64,000 nt of DNA from CAVVMA01 sp963788205 (GTDB lineage: Bacteria > Desulfobacterota > Binatia > Binatales > Binataceae). The stretch covers positions 1-64,000 of the forward strand of contig CAWBGG010000006.1 in assembly GCA_963788205.1 (NCBI GenBank). The letters are read 5' to 3'. This document shows, piece after piece, positions 34,685 to 43,191 of this stretch. The translations under genes were made by a program, and so were the position numbers. Position 1 is the first letter of the stretch; the number at the start of each line of letters is the position of its first letter. Under the pieces are notes generated by a model. The model did no database searches and was not told the DNA's origin. It saw nothing but the letters and a program-made list of their open reading frames with translations.

Positions 34685-35722
34685 TTACTTGCCGGGCTCA
34701 TAGATCTGATCGAACACTGCACCATCTTCGAAATAGGTCTTTTGAGCGCGCTGCCATCCGCCGAAAGTGTCGTCTACCGTGAACATTGGCAGACTGGGAA
34801 ACTGCTTGGCGTACTTGTCGGCCACGGTTTTCTGCCGCGGCCGAAAGAAGTTTCGCGCTATGACCTCCTGGCCCTCATCGGAATAGAGATATTTCAGGTA
34901 AGCGGTGGCCAAGTCAGTCGTGCCGTGGCGTTGCGCAACCTTGTCGACCACTGCGACCGGCGGCTCGGCCAGGATACTTACTGACGGGTAGACGATTTCG
35001 AACTTGTCGCCGCTGAACTCCTTGAGCGCGACCAAGGCCTCGTTTTCCCACGCGATCAGAACGTCGCCGAGCCCGCGCTCGACGAAGGTGGTAGTCGAGC
35101 CGCGCGCGCCCGAATCGAGCACCGGCACGTTCTTGTAGATTCGGGTCACGAACTCGCGGGCCTTGGCTTGATCGCCGCCGTTGCGTTTGAGCGCGTATCC
35201 CCACGCCGCCAGGTAATTCCATCGCGCGCCGCCTGAGGTCTTGGGATTGGGCGTGATCACCGAGATGTCGGGCTTGGCCAAATCGTCCCAGTCCTTGATT
35301 CCCTTCGGATTACCCTTGCGGACCAGCAGCACGATCGTTGAAGTGTACGGCGTGCTGTTGTCGGGCAGCCGCTTCTGCCAGTCGGCGGGGAGCTCCTGGG
35401 TCTTTTCGGCGATCGCGTCGATATCGTAGGCCAGCCCGAGCGTGACGACGTCGGCCTCCAGCCCGTCGATCACGGCGCGGGCCTGTTTGCCCGAGCCGCC
35501 ATGCGACTGCTTGATCGATACGTCCTGTCCCGTTTTGGCCTTCCAATACTTCGCGAACACTGCGTTGTAGTCCTCATAGAGCTCGCGGGTAGGATCGTAG
35601 GATACGTTGAGGATAGTGGTCTGGGCGCGGGCCGGCGCGGCGAAGGCGGCGCCCGCGATAATCGCGAGCGCCGCTAGCCACCATACAGCTTTGCATGTAG
35701 TTTTTTTGATTTTCGCCGTCAT
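34685..35722 (-). CDS. sbp: Sulfate-binding periplasmic protein
   Basis: This 345-residue substrate-binding protein has a signal peptide (WWLAALAIIAGAAFAAPARA). The family signature is easily seen: NVSYDPTRELYEDYNAVF, then KQSHGGSGKQARAVIDGL, which binds the anion, and later ITPNPKTSGGARWNYLAAWG. It delivers sulfate (and perhaps thiosulfate) to CysT/CysW. It starts 11 bases after the porin gene ends, so porin and binding protein are probably one message. Confidence 0.95.
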   Translation of the reverse strand: MTAKIKKTTCKAVWWLAALAIIAGAAFAAPARAQTTILNVSYDPTRELYEDYNAVFAKYWKAKTGQDVSIKQSHGGSGKQARAVIDGLEADVVTLGLAYDIDAIAEKTQELPADWQKRLPDNSTPYTSTIVLLVRKGNPKGIKDWDDLAKPDISVITPNPKTSGGARWNYLAAWGYALKRNGGDQAKAREFVTRIYKNVPVLDSGARGSTTTFVERGLGDVLIAWENEALVALKEFSGDKFEIVYPSVSILAEPPVAVVDKVAQRHGTTDLATAYLKYLYSDEGQEVIARNFFRPRQKTVADKYAKQFPSLPMFTVDDTFGGWQRAQKTYFEDGAVFDQIYEPGK

Positions 35723-35733
35723 CCGCCAGCCGC

Positions 35734-37263
35734 TCAGAACGCGAGTTGGGCCTGGGTCAGGAAGGCACCCTCACCGGGCCGATTGCGGTCGGTCGCGCCC
35801 TTGTAGAAGGTCGTCCACAGGTATTCGAAATCGAGCTTCACGTTCTGCGACAGGTACCAGTTGAGTCCACCGCCGTACTCGGTCGCGCTCTCGGCGGACG
35901 TGGTAGAGCTAGCGAACTTGTCCGTGAAGATGTCTTTGTCCACGTTCAAGCTTCCGAACCGCGCCTTGATCTCCCATGCACCCCAGCCGCCTTCCGACGG
36001 ATTAAACGCGCGCGCCGGCTTGACCCCGTAGTAACTCTCACTCTCGCCGGTGAGCATGAACCCCGCCTGGATCTGCCAGGCGTGATTGGCGAAGGTCTCG
36101 TAATCCGCGGCCGTGTACTTGTGGGTCTTTTTCTTCTTGCCCTTTCCCGTGGTGTACGACTCGGCGATGTGGTCGACCGAGCGTTGAGTATCGTCCACGT
36201 AGTCCGCCAACAATCCGAACGGACCTACGTAGTAGTAGCCCTGGGGCGAAAAGCGATAACGAGGGCCGGCTGCGCTGACCGTGCTGGCATAGGTGAAGAA
36301 GGTTTCCTGCCCGGAGCTCTTGTATTTGGTCAGCGCGCCGCGCTCATCGCCATAGCTCCCCGCAAAACCCGCCCCGAGTCCCTGCAAGGGTACGATTCCC
36401 GAATCCTTGAAGGGCAGCGCGAAGAAGCGGCCGACAAAGTCCTTGGCGTCGTTGCTGTCCGAATCGACGGACGCGGTGTTGTTGGTCACACCGTTTAGGA
36501 TCGCGAGCTGGTAGGTCAACTGATGGTCAAGCAGGTCGCCGTGAAGCATCGTGCCAAGATCGCGGTTGGGGATCAGGTTGGTGGTAAGACCGCGCTGGAT
36601 GAAGAGCAGATTCGTATCCTGCTGAAGCCGTTCGATTCCGAACGGCGACTTGAACTTGCCGGCCTCGACGCGCGCGGCATCGCCGAACGGATGCGCATCG
36701 AGCCAGGCGTCCTGCAGGACCGTGGCGCCCAGGCCGAAGTCCGGCTCGATGTGGTAGTCGTAATTTTTGAAGACTGTGCCATCGAAGATCGGGCGGACGC
36801 GGTTGAGCAGGAAGCTGCTGCTGGTGACACCGCCGGGCGCCGTCTTGTCGTCGCCGTTGCTGTAGAACTGGCCATCGGCCTGTACTAGGCCGTGGACGTT
36901 CAGCCTGAAGTCGCCGTCGGTCGACTTGACGGTGAGACCCTTCGCGTCGACCGCTACGGTCGGCAGCTCGGCGAAGCGGCGCTGCTCCTGCTGTGCCTGC
37001 GCCTGCTGCTGTTGGGCTATCGCCTGTTGCTGTTGCTGCTGCGCCTGTTGTTGTTTCTGCTGCGCTTGCACTTTCTTGTCGAGCGATTGCACTTGTTCGT
37101 CGAGGCTCTGTAAGGCCTTGAGCTTGCGCTGGAGCTGGTCGATCTCCCTCTGCAATTCAGCCACCGAAGCCTTGGGCGTCGTCTGCGACCATGACGGCGG
37201 CGGCCCTATCAGCAGCATTCCCCCAAGGAGGGCCGCGATGACCGGTAACGTGGACCTTCTCAT
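35734..37263 (-). CDS. OprP-like anion porin with Gln-rich coiled coil
   Basis: This 509-residue outer-membrane protein has a signal peptide (to about residue 27). An N-terminal trimerisation-type coiled coil (AELQREIDQLQRKLKALQ, about 32-65) and a Gln-rich run (about 65-97) follow, then a porin O/P barrel from about 110 (DFRLNVHGLVQADGQFY). The barrel ends in a terminal aromatic (AQLAF). OprP/OprO relatives pass phosphate. Its place 11 bases before the sulfate-binding protein suggests a sulfate porin here; that is inference. The CTG/CAG-rich DNA at 36985-37080 encodes the Gln run. Confidence 0.87.
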   Translation of the reverse strand: MRRSTLPVIAALLGGMLLIGPPPSWSQTTPKASVAELQREIDQLQRKLKALQSLDEQVQSLDKKVQAQQKQQQAQQQQQQAIAQQQQAQAQQEQRRFAELPTVAVDAKGLTVKSTDGDFRLNVHGLVQADGQFYSNGDDKTAPGGVTSSSFLLNRVRPIFDGTVFKNYDYHIEPDFGLGATVLQDAWLDAHPFGDAARVEAGKFKSPFGIERLQQDTNLLFIQRGLTTNLIPNRDLGTMLHGDLLDHQLTYQLAILNGVTNNTASVDSDSNDAKDFVGRFFALPFKDSGIVPLQGLGAGFAGSYGDERGALTKYKSSGQETFFTYASTVSAAGPRYRFSPQGYYYVGPFGLLADYVDDTQRSVDHIAESYTTGKGKKKKTHKYTAADYETFANHAWQIQAGFMLTGESESYYGVKPARAFNPSEGGWGAWEIKARFGSLNVDKDIFTDKFASSTTSAESATEYGGGLNWYLSQNVKLDFEYLWTTFYKGATDRNRPGEGAFLTQAQLAF

Positions 37264-37367
37264 TGTTCCTTTCCTTTCCCATTTTGGAACCTCCAGTTGT
37301 CCGGTCAGTTCGCGTAATTAATTGGTTGCCAGCCACACCATCGGGTCAAACATCCGCAGTTGGTCTG

Positions 37368-37577
37368 CTACGATTTGTCGAAGCGGAACTTCTCCTTGCG
37401 CTCGATCTGGACCACGCGCGCATTCTGGATAACGATCTCGACCGAGCCGTAGCGCACCGTGGCAACCGCCTCCAGAATCTTGCGGACGATCTCGGAGGAG
37501 GGGGGTTGCTCGGAGGGCGGCTGCGGCGCACCTGATTCAGTCCCGATATTGCCTGCTGCGCGGGGCTCGTTTTTCAT
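37368..37577 (-). CDS. yezD: YezD family (DUF2292) small protein
   Basis: This 69-residue protein has the YezD core ILEAVATVRYGSVEIVIQNA followed by RVVQIERKEKFRF. The N-terminal 25 residues are a Pro/Gly-rich tail. YezD proteins often sit with sulfate or cysteine assimilation genes in other bacteria, and here it lies between an Rrf2 regulator and the sulfate porin and transporter. The molecular role is not established. A 19-bp site shared with the rrf2 promoter lies 12 bases upstream of its start. Confidence 0.85.
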   Translation of the reverse strand: MKNEPRAAGNIGTESGAPQPPSEQPPSSEIVRKILEAVATVRYGSVEIVIQNARVVQIERKEKFRFDKS

Positions 37578-37589
37578 CCAACTATCTCT

Positions 37590-37608
37590 ATTAGCTTACT
37601 AGACTAAT
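37590..37608 (-). promoter_or_regulatory. Candidate Rrf2 operator upstream of yezD
   Basis: Read on the minus strand, this 19-bp site has ATTAG and CTAAT arms around TCTAGTAAG. It matches the site at 38086-38104 in 14 of 19 positions, with TTAGTCTA in common. It is a likely binding site of the adjacent Rrf2 protein. Confidence 0.5.
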
Positions 37609-37621
37609 GGGTTAATTTTTT

Positions 37622-38080
37622 TTAGATGGAAAAACTGAGCGACTCTTTTCCCTCGACTGCCAGTTGCACCCGGGTGAGTAGATCGGCCAGCGAAGTTGAA
37701 TCGAGGATCTTTGAGGTCGCGTCGCGAACCTCTTTCATTATCATCCTGATCCCACAGGTCCTTTCGTCACGGCATTCGCGGCATCGCATATACGCGGTCT
37801 TGCTGACGCAGGGCAGGGGGGCGATCGGCCCTTCCAGCACGCGGATCACGTGACCGACGCTTACCTGATGCGGCGCGCGTCCCAGAAAATAGCCGCCGCC
37901 TTTGCCCTTCTTGCTTTGCAGAATCCCCTGGTTCTTGAGCTCGAGCAGAATTAGCTCGAGGAATTTGCGCGGGATTTCCTCGCGCTGGGCGATATCGGAA
38001 ATCAGCACCGGTCCCTGCCCGTGTTCTTTCGCGAGCACCATCAGAGCCTTGAGCGCATACTTGGTCTTTTTAGACAACAT
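37622..38080 (-). CDS. Rrf2 family transcriptional regulator
   Basis: This is a 152-residue winged-helix regulator. It opens MLSKKTKYALKALMVLAKEH with the Rrf2 helix-turn-helix continuing through ISDIAQREEIPRKFLELIL. The middle Cys motif C-x8-C-x2-C-x5-C (LPCVSKTAYMRCRECRDERTC) differs from IscR's C-x5-C-x5-C. It could bind an Fe-S cluster, sense thiols, or respond to a cysteine precursor as CymR does. The start at 38080 is chosen because the -10 region overlaps the longer frame. It probably controls the downstream sulfate locus and itself. Confidence 0.9.
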   Translation of the reverse strand: MLSKKTKYALKALMVLAKEHGQGPVLISDIAQREEIPRKFLELILLELKNQGILQSKKGKGGGYFLGRAPHQVSVGHVIRVLEGPIAPLPCVSKTAYMRCRECRDERTCGIRMIMKEVRDATSKILDSTSLADLLTRVQLAVEGKESLSFSI

Positions 38081-38085
38081 TCCCG

Positions 38086-38125
38086 ATTGACTGAGTAGAC
38101 TAAAGATTGAGACAAAACGTGTCAA
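38086..38125 (-). promoter_or_regulatory. rrf2 promoter with candidate operator
   Basis: On the minus strand a perfect TTGACA (38125-38120) is followed, exactly 17 bases on, by TAGTCT (38102-38097). The 19-bp element 38086-38104 overlaps that -10 and is shared with the yezD upstream region, so autorepression is likely. Transcription would start about 10 bases before the rrf2 ATG. Confidence 0.65.
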
Positions 38126-38164
38126 GCCCGGCGAGCCGGAACTTTTTGCCGCCCGGCCTCCGCC

Positions 38165-38596
38165 TCAGGGCATTGACGGTATCGAAGGCATCTTGCTGGG
38201 GAGTTGTGACGTCAGGCCGCTGGTGGCGTTACTGACGGCACACGATGCCAGAATGTCGGTGGCGTGCTGCGCCACATACCCTTGCAGCAGGCTAGTCGCG
38301 CTGGGCAGCGGCAGGTTCGTGCTGCCTGCGAACGCCGAAGCCGCAGTCGACATCACGCCAGGGTTGCTCAGGGCGGACGGGCCGGCAGCGGCGGCACTTG
38401 GAAAATGACTTGCGATCGCCGAGCACAACGCGCTCTTCGCCGCCGACATCTGGTCGCCGGTGAGTGCCCCCGCCGCTTGCTGCGCGGCTTGCGGCATGGA
38501 GGCGCCCGTGTCTTGAGCGCGCAATCCCGCCGGCCACGCCAACAGTAATGCCAACGCTGCGAGAACAGCCAATCGCTTCGACCAGTGAGTGATCAT
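38165..38596 (-). CDS. Small secreted Ala/Ser-rich protein
   Basis: This 143-residue protein has a strong signal peptide (LAVLAALALLLAWPAGLRAQ). The mature part is low in complexity (Ala, Ser, Pro) with two Cys (SALCSAI and ILASCAV) that may form a disulfide, and a PSKMPSIPSMP tail. GGGAGGAA precedes the ATG. I do not recognise the family. It sits upstream of the rrf2 promoter in the same direction but has no clear sulfur link. Confidence 0.6.
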   Translation of the reverse strand: MITHWSKRLAVLAALALLLAWPAGLRAQDTGASMPQAAQQAAGALTGDQMSAAKSALCSAIASHFPSAAAAGPSALSNPGVMSTAASAFAGSTNLPLPSATSLLQGYVAQHATDILASCAVSNATSGLTSQLPSKMPSIPSMP

Positions 38597-38820
38597 TGTA
38601 GTTCCTCCCTGCTTGCATGGATCGCATTTCCTCGACTATTGCAGGCCAGCGAGCTGCGCAGACCAGGAGCCTGCAAACGCGTGAGAAATCGCCGCTTCGG
38701 GAAACCAGAATACTGCGCTCGACGGCTGGTAGCCAAGCGGCTTCCGCGCTCGATCAGTCTGAATCGAATTTCATCGGTGGCGGCTACCGTTTCGGGCGCG
38801 ACGCGGCTATACAGAATGGC

Positions 38821-39978
38821 ATGAAGGTGTCGCTGTTCTATCTGCCCTCGATCGGGAGCCGCGCCGATATCGAACTCGGGATGGCCGGGATGCGCGGCGA
38901 TCTCTACGACCGGATGCTGCACGAGGTCTCCGCGCAAGCCCGGCTGGCCGACGATTTGGGCTACGACTCGATCAGCTTTACCGAGCATCATTTTCATATC
39001 GAAGGCTTCGAGCTTTCCAACAATCCGATCCTGCTCGATTTGTACATCGCGATGCAGACCAAGCGGCTGCGGGTCGGCCAGCTCGGGATCGTGCTGCCCG
39101 CGCAAAATCCGATTCGCGTGGCCGAAGATATCGCGATGCTCGATCACATGACCGGCGGCCGGGTCAATGCGGGCTTCGCGCGCGGCTACCAGCGCCGATG
39201 GGTCGATATCATGGCGCAGCAGACCCACGGCATCTCGGGCGCACAGCCGCATCAGCATGACGAGATCGACGCCGCCAATCGCGAGGCGTTCGAGGAATGC
39301 TTCGCGATTATCAAGAAGGCGTGGAGCGACGAGATGCTCACGCATCAGGGACGCTACTGGCGAATCCCGCCCGGTGATACGCCGTGGACCCTGGAGGCCA
39401 CGCGGTTATGGGGCCGCGGTGTAACCGGCGATGTGGTTAGATCGGTCGGCGTGGTGCCCAAGCCGGTGCAGAAACCCCATCCGCCGATCTTTCAGCCCTT
39501 CGCGTCCTCGGAGCGCAGTATCCGATGGTGCGCGCAGGAGGGCGTCACGGCGATTCTGCCGCCGCTGCATCCGGCGATCGAGCGCAGTTTGTACGATCTC
39601 TATGCTGAGGCCTCGGGCCTGCCGCCTGGCGAGGGTATCGGCGTGCTACGTGATGTAATAATTGCCGACACTGAGGAGGAGGCGCTGGCGCTATGGGGCG
39701 ACGGCGGCGTGTTCTGCGGCCGGATGTGGTTCGAGCCGTTCGGCTTCTCGAAGGGGATGGAAGATCCGCGCACCGGCGAGCATCCCGACGTGCGCGGCAG
39801 CGGACTGGCGCTGGTGGGAACCGTCGATTCAGTCACGCGCCAGCTCGAAGGCCTGATGAGCAGGCTGCCGGTAAAGTGGCTGTTCGCCTGGATGTACAAT
39901 GGGCTGGTGCCGCACGCGAATCTGATGAAATCGATCGAGCTGTTCGCGACCAAAGTCCTGCCCCGCGTGTCTGATTGA
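38821..39978 (+). CDS. LLM class flavin-dependent oxidoreductase
   Basis: This is a 385-residue luciferase-like monooxygenase. The start ATG gives KVSLFYLPSIGSRADIELG, and family features follow: ADDLGYDSISFTEHHFH (His pair near residue 60), then LRVGQLGIVLPAQNPIRVAEDIAMLDHMTGGRVNAG split across the barrel, and the QRRWVDI segment. These enzymes use reduced FMN or F420. The substrate is unknown. An upstream in-frame extension to 38617 is unsupported. Confidence 0.9.
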   Translation: MKVSLFYLPSIGSRADIELGMAGMRGDLYDRMLHEVSAQARLADDLGYDSISFTEHHFHIEGFELSNNPILLDLYIAMQTKRLRVGQLGIVLPAQNPIRVAEDIAMLDHMTGGRVNAGFARGYQRRWVDIMAQQTHGISGAQPHQHDEIDAANREAFEECFAIIKKAWSDEMLTHQGRYWRIPPGDTPWTLEATRLWGRGVTGDVVRSVGVVPKPVQKPHPPIFQPFASSERSIRWCAQEGVTAILPPLHPAIERSLYDLYAEASGLPPGEGIGVLRDVIIADTEEEALALWGDGGVFCGRMWFEPFGFSKGMEDPRTGEHPDVRGSGLALVGTVDSVTRQLEGLMSRLPVKWLFAWMYNGLVPHANLMKSIELFATKVLPRVSD

Positions 39979-40064
39979 AAGGAGAAAGGTGGGCCAATCT
40001 GAAGTGGCGGGAAACGAATCGCTTCGGGTAGATTTCCCTCGCCTCTTGCGGTCCCTCCCGATCC

Positions 40065-40118
40065 GAAGTAGGGCCGGCGTCCCGCCGGCCGCGACCGGCG
40101 AGACGCCGGTCCTACTTC
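40065..40118. repeat. 54-bp nested palindrome (REP-like)
   Basis: Arms GAAGTAGGGCCGGCGTC and GACGCCGGTCCTACTTC face each other around a CGCG centre. Each arm itself contains a CCGGCG...CGCCGG palindrome, so a cloverleaf or long hairpin can form. It lies in the gap between the LLM gene and the MOSC gene. A degenerate single arm is visible near 13514-13531. Confidence 0.7.
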
Positions 40119-40176
40119 CATCCGAAAAACACAGCGCAGGGCTCATTCAGCTTGGCCCACTACCAAGGAGACTTCT

Positions 40177-41049
40177 ATGCCGGCAATCGGAACTGTCGCA
40201 GAGCTTTGGCGCTATCCGTTCAAATCGATGGCGGGGCAGCGGATGCAGAGCGTGCAAATCGACGCGCACGGGATCGCCGGCGATCGCGGCTGGGCCGTGC
40301 GCGACGAAAGTGCCGGCGAAATTCGCGGCGCCAAGAAAATCCCGGCGCTGCTCCAATGCCGTGCCGCGTATGTATCGGAGCCGCGACTGGGCGCTCCGAT
40401 CCCTGAAGTCGAAATCACCCTGCCCGACGGCGAACGGATCCGCGCCGGCGAGGCCAACGCGGCGGCGCGGCTGTCGGTCGCGCTCGGAAGGACGGTCACG
40501 CTCTGGCCGCTCCAGCCGCCCGCGGCGGTCGAGCATTATCGGCAGGGCACACCGGACAATCCTGATATCCTGGCCCGGCTCCGCGAGACCTTCGGCCTGA
40601 CGGCCGACGAACAGCTTCCCGACCTGTCGCCATTCATCGCGCTCGGCCTGGACCGCTACGCCACGCCGCCGGGCAGCTACTTCGACGCGTTCCCGATTCA
40701 CGTCTTGACCACGGCCACGCTGGCACATCTCGCCCGCTTCAACCCCGCCGCCCGCTTCGATGTGCGCCGCTTCCGGCCCAATATACTGATCGATCTCGGC
40801 ATGATTCGTCCGGGCCCGGTCGAGGCTGGATGGCTCGGCAAGGAACTTCGGATCGGTGCGGCGGCCTTCAAGCTGGTCGCCAATTGCCCGCGCTGCGTGA
40901 TGACCACGCTGCCGCAAGAAGATTTGCCGAAAGATCCGTCGATCCTACGCACAATCGTAACCGCCCTCGGCTCGAACGTGGGCATCTACGCCGAGTTCGC
41001 CGGCACGTCGGCGGCAACGATCGCAGTCGGCGACGCGGTCGAAATCTGA
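40177..41049 (+). CDS. MOSC domain protein (YcbX/mARC type)
   Basis: This 290-residue protein starts with the MOSC beta-barrel N-terminal domain (VAELWRYPFKSMAGQ). A MOSC core at about 130-285 contains RFRPNILID and the cysteine motif ANCPRCVMTTLPQ, where Cys would ligate molybdenum. YcbX and mARC relatives reduce N-hydroxylated compounds using an Mo cofactor. AAGGAG lies before the ATG. No electron-donor gene is adjacent. Confidence 0.88.
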   Translation: MPAIGTVAELWRYPFKSMAGQRMQSVQIDAHGIAGDRGWAVRDESAGEIRGAKKIPALLQCRAAYVSEPRLGAPIPEVEITLPDGERIRAGEANAAARLSVALGRTVTLWPLQPPAAVEHYRQGTPDNPDILARLRETFGLTADEQLPDLSPFIALGLDRYATPPGSYFDAFPIHVLTTATLAHLARFNPAARFDVRRFRPNILIDLGMIRPGPVEAGWLGKELRIGAAAFKLVANCPRCVMTTLPQEDLPKDPSILRTIVTALGSNVGIYAEFAGTSAATIAVGDAVEI

Positions 41050-41142
41050 GAACGGGTCTATCTGGCGCCAACGTGCCGCGGTGAAATGGCGCATGCCAAG
41101 AACTGCTCGAAGTCGAGGGGCCGCGCGGGCCGTTGTATGCCG

Positions 41143-42345
41143 CTAGTCTTTTGAAAGTATTCGTGCCGCCTTACTAATCTTCCTGGTTATGTCCGGCAGC
41201 TCTTCGGAAACATAAGACATCAAATGACTTCCGACGTCCTTGCTGAAGTCCTCGTTCAGTTCTGTCGGAATCGCGATTTTCTTTTTCCTGGCCCAAGCAT
41301 ATTCGGTTGCCCGAAGCTTCTTGTCTTCAAGGACTTCATATATTGCTCGGGCAAGGCGAGGCGAACGACTGACGTGGATGGCGATGTGAAGATCTAATGC
41401 ACGGTCTGCTACGGCGGGCGTCTGTAATTCGATCGTTACGAGTGCGCCATCGTTCCAGCCAAGCGGTGTGTGTATGCCTTCAATTCGGTCCCATTCCTTG
41501 CTTACAAACCGAAAGTACTGGGCCGACATGGAATCCGGTCTCAATCTTTTGTCCCTTGCGATGACCGAATGCAGATACCTGTGCAGCGATTCCACATACG
41601 ACGGCTTGTTCTCGAAAATGAAATCGAATGCCCGCTGATGCTTCTGATACAATTCACGGGCTCGCTTAGCAAGCTCCGTATCTTTCACGACGTGTCTCCT
41701 CAGAACTTGAATGTATTGTTCCAGCACGATGCGATGGCCGTCATCAATTCGTATCGAGTTCTGCCGCAGAACGCTCTTTAGCAAATCTGCCACACTCGAA
41801 TAATCGAGGTTCACCCATTCCTGCTCCCTTGGTCGTTCGCCTTCGGGCGTGAGATAGACGAAGAGCTTTACATAGTCAGGATACTGCTGTTCGATGCGTC
41901 GTCGATATCGATCGAGCTGACCTTCGCCTGCCTCATCATCGATCTTGTTTTCGACGACCGCGATGAAGTGGAGGAGAGGATTCCTGATCAGAATATCCTT
42001 GCTCTCCCATTCGCGAATGACGTGTGACCGTGCCAGATCCCACTGCTCTATTTGTTCGGCCGAGAGGCTGAATTGTTGAGGATTTCCTCTGGCGATCGCG
42101 GCGCTAAGAAACGCTTTCAGAAAAGAGGCCCGAAGTCCGTGGCTCGCATCAGGATCCAGCAGATAGGCGAGAAAGTTGCTGTGTTGGAGTTCCCGCCTCT
42201 GAACTTGGAGAACCTCAAAAATGTTGAAGGCTTTCAATTCGTCATCGATCAGACGGATGGAGTCTATGTCCGCTTCGAGGCGATCGAAAGCCGCGCGGAT
42301 TTGCGAGCCTTCCAGTTGTCGTTGCTGATAATCAGATCCGGACAT
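41143..42345 (-). CDS. PD-(D/E)XK nuclease superfamily protein
   Basis: This 400-residue protein carries the N-terminal block HSNFLAYLLDPDASHGL (about residue 55) typical of PD-(D/E)XK family 4 proteins. A catalytic strand-turn-strand follows: SKDILI (Asp117), then FIAVVENKI with Glu132 and Lys134, then GQLDRYRRRI. The C-terminal half is helical and of no known fold. The DNA is visibly lower in GC than its neighbours and the gene stands alone, which suggests transfer. Family members are scattered among defence-related genes, but no partner is visible here and the target is unknown. Confidence 0.75.
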   Translation of the reverse strand: MSGSDYQQRQLEGSQIRAAFDRLEADIDSIRLIDDELKAFNIFEVLQVQRRELQHSNFLAYLLDPDASHGLRASFLKAFLSAAIARGNPQQFSLSAEQIEQWDLARSHVIREWESKDILIRNPLLHFIAVVENKIDDEAGEGQLDRYRRRIEQQYPDYVKLFVYLTPEGERPREQEWVNLDYSSVADLLKSVLRQNSIRIDDGHRIVLEQYIQVLRRHVVKDTELAKRARELYQKHQRAFDFIFENKPSYVESLHRYLHSVIARDKRLRPDSMSAQYFRFVSKEWDRIEGIHTPLGWNDGALVTIELQTPAVADRALDLHIAIHVSRSPRLARAIYEVLEDKKLRATEYAWARKKKIAIPTELNEDFSKDVGSHLMSYVSEELPDITRKISKAARILSKD

Positions 42346-42555
42346 ATCGACCTAGATTTCTATTTTGCCTGCCTTATCGGCTAGGATTTTCGCGAGGAGC
42401 GGCCCTCCTACCCGTCAGTCCAGCGCGATACCTTACCAAAGATAGACAACTGCTTAGTGTGTCGGGGCCTGCTGTTACTGAGCGATCGAGCGTCTGCCAG
42501 TTCCCGCGACCACAAGCTGCGGCGAGCAATTTTGCGTCATCGCGCCAATAGCTCT
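42346..42555. other. Intergenic region in the low-GC patch
   Basis: No reading frame, repeat or hairpin worth calling is seen between the PD-(D/E)XK gene and the HigA-type gene. Confidence 0.3.
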
Positions 42556-42837
42556 TTACACAAGTTCCAGCCGGACTTGACGGCCCACGGCCGAAGCCGC
42601 TTTGCGCAGCGTACTCAAGGTTACCGCTTCGTAATCTGGATCGAGCAAACGGTCGAGGGCGGCGCGGCTGGTTCGCATCCTGCGCGCCATCTCAGCCTTG
42701 GAAAAGTGTCTTTCCTTCATGGCGGCTTCAACCTGCCGGGCGAGGACGCGCTTGATGGCGCTCGCCGTGACTTCCTCGTAGATGCCCTCCTCGCGGAGCC
42801 AGCTATCGAAAGATGACCCGATGTGTTTCTTTTTCAT
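42556..42837 (-). CDS. HigA-type XRE antitoxin
   Basis: This 93-residue protein has a helix-turn-helix of the XRE type in the middle (EAAMKERHFSKAEMARRMRT then SRAALDRLLDPDYEAVTLST) and an LRKAASAVGRQVRLELV ending common in antitoxins paired with Gp49-like HigB toxins. Its ATG overlaps the toxin stop by four bases (ATGA), with the toxin gene first, as in higBA loci. The reading frame is intact although the toxin gene is not. Confidence 0.85.
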   Translation of the reverse strand: MKKKHIGSSFDSWLREEGIYEEVTASAIKRVLARQVEAAMKERHFSKAEMARRMRTSRAALDRLLDPDYEAVTLSTLRKAASAVGRQVRLELV

Positions 42838-43183
42838 GTGGCTGCTCCTTTTCGGCGTTCAAGCGCCAGAGCGATGTCGCGTTGCGGGGTCTTTTGAGTC
42901 TTCTTGATGAAGCCGTGAAGCAGCACCATCTCTCGTGGTCTGCGGAAAAGAGGACCCGCGCGATACGGCCGCGCGGCAGGCGGCTGCGGACTTCCCACAA
43001 GTCGCGGCCGAGCGAACGAACCAGCGGCATCCCGAGCGGCCATGAAAACTCAACGTCCTTGATGTCCTCGCCGATCGCCTTCCGGTCTTCTGGCTCAAGG
43101 CCCTTTAGCCACTCACGCACCGGCTCGCGCCCGCTATCGGAGCGATAGAAGCGTGCCGGCAAGCGCTTGAGACTCGGATTCAT
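42834..43183 (-). pseudogene. HigB/Gp49-like RelE toxin gene with a frameshift
   Basis: The first frame encodes LPARFYRSDSGREPVREWLK, LVRSLGRDLWEVRSRLPRG and RVLFSADHER, the usual HigB/Gp49 N-terminal two thirds. A single-base loss (or two-base gain) near 42930-42940 then puts the remaining residues MVLLHGFIKKTQKTPQRDI into another frame, which ends at 42834 in the exact position to couple with the antitoxin ATG. The first frame instead runs on out of register, so a working toxin is not expected unless the shift is a sequencing error. Confidence 0.8.
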
Positions 43184-43191
43184 AGGGCACA

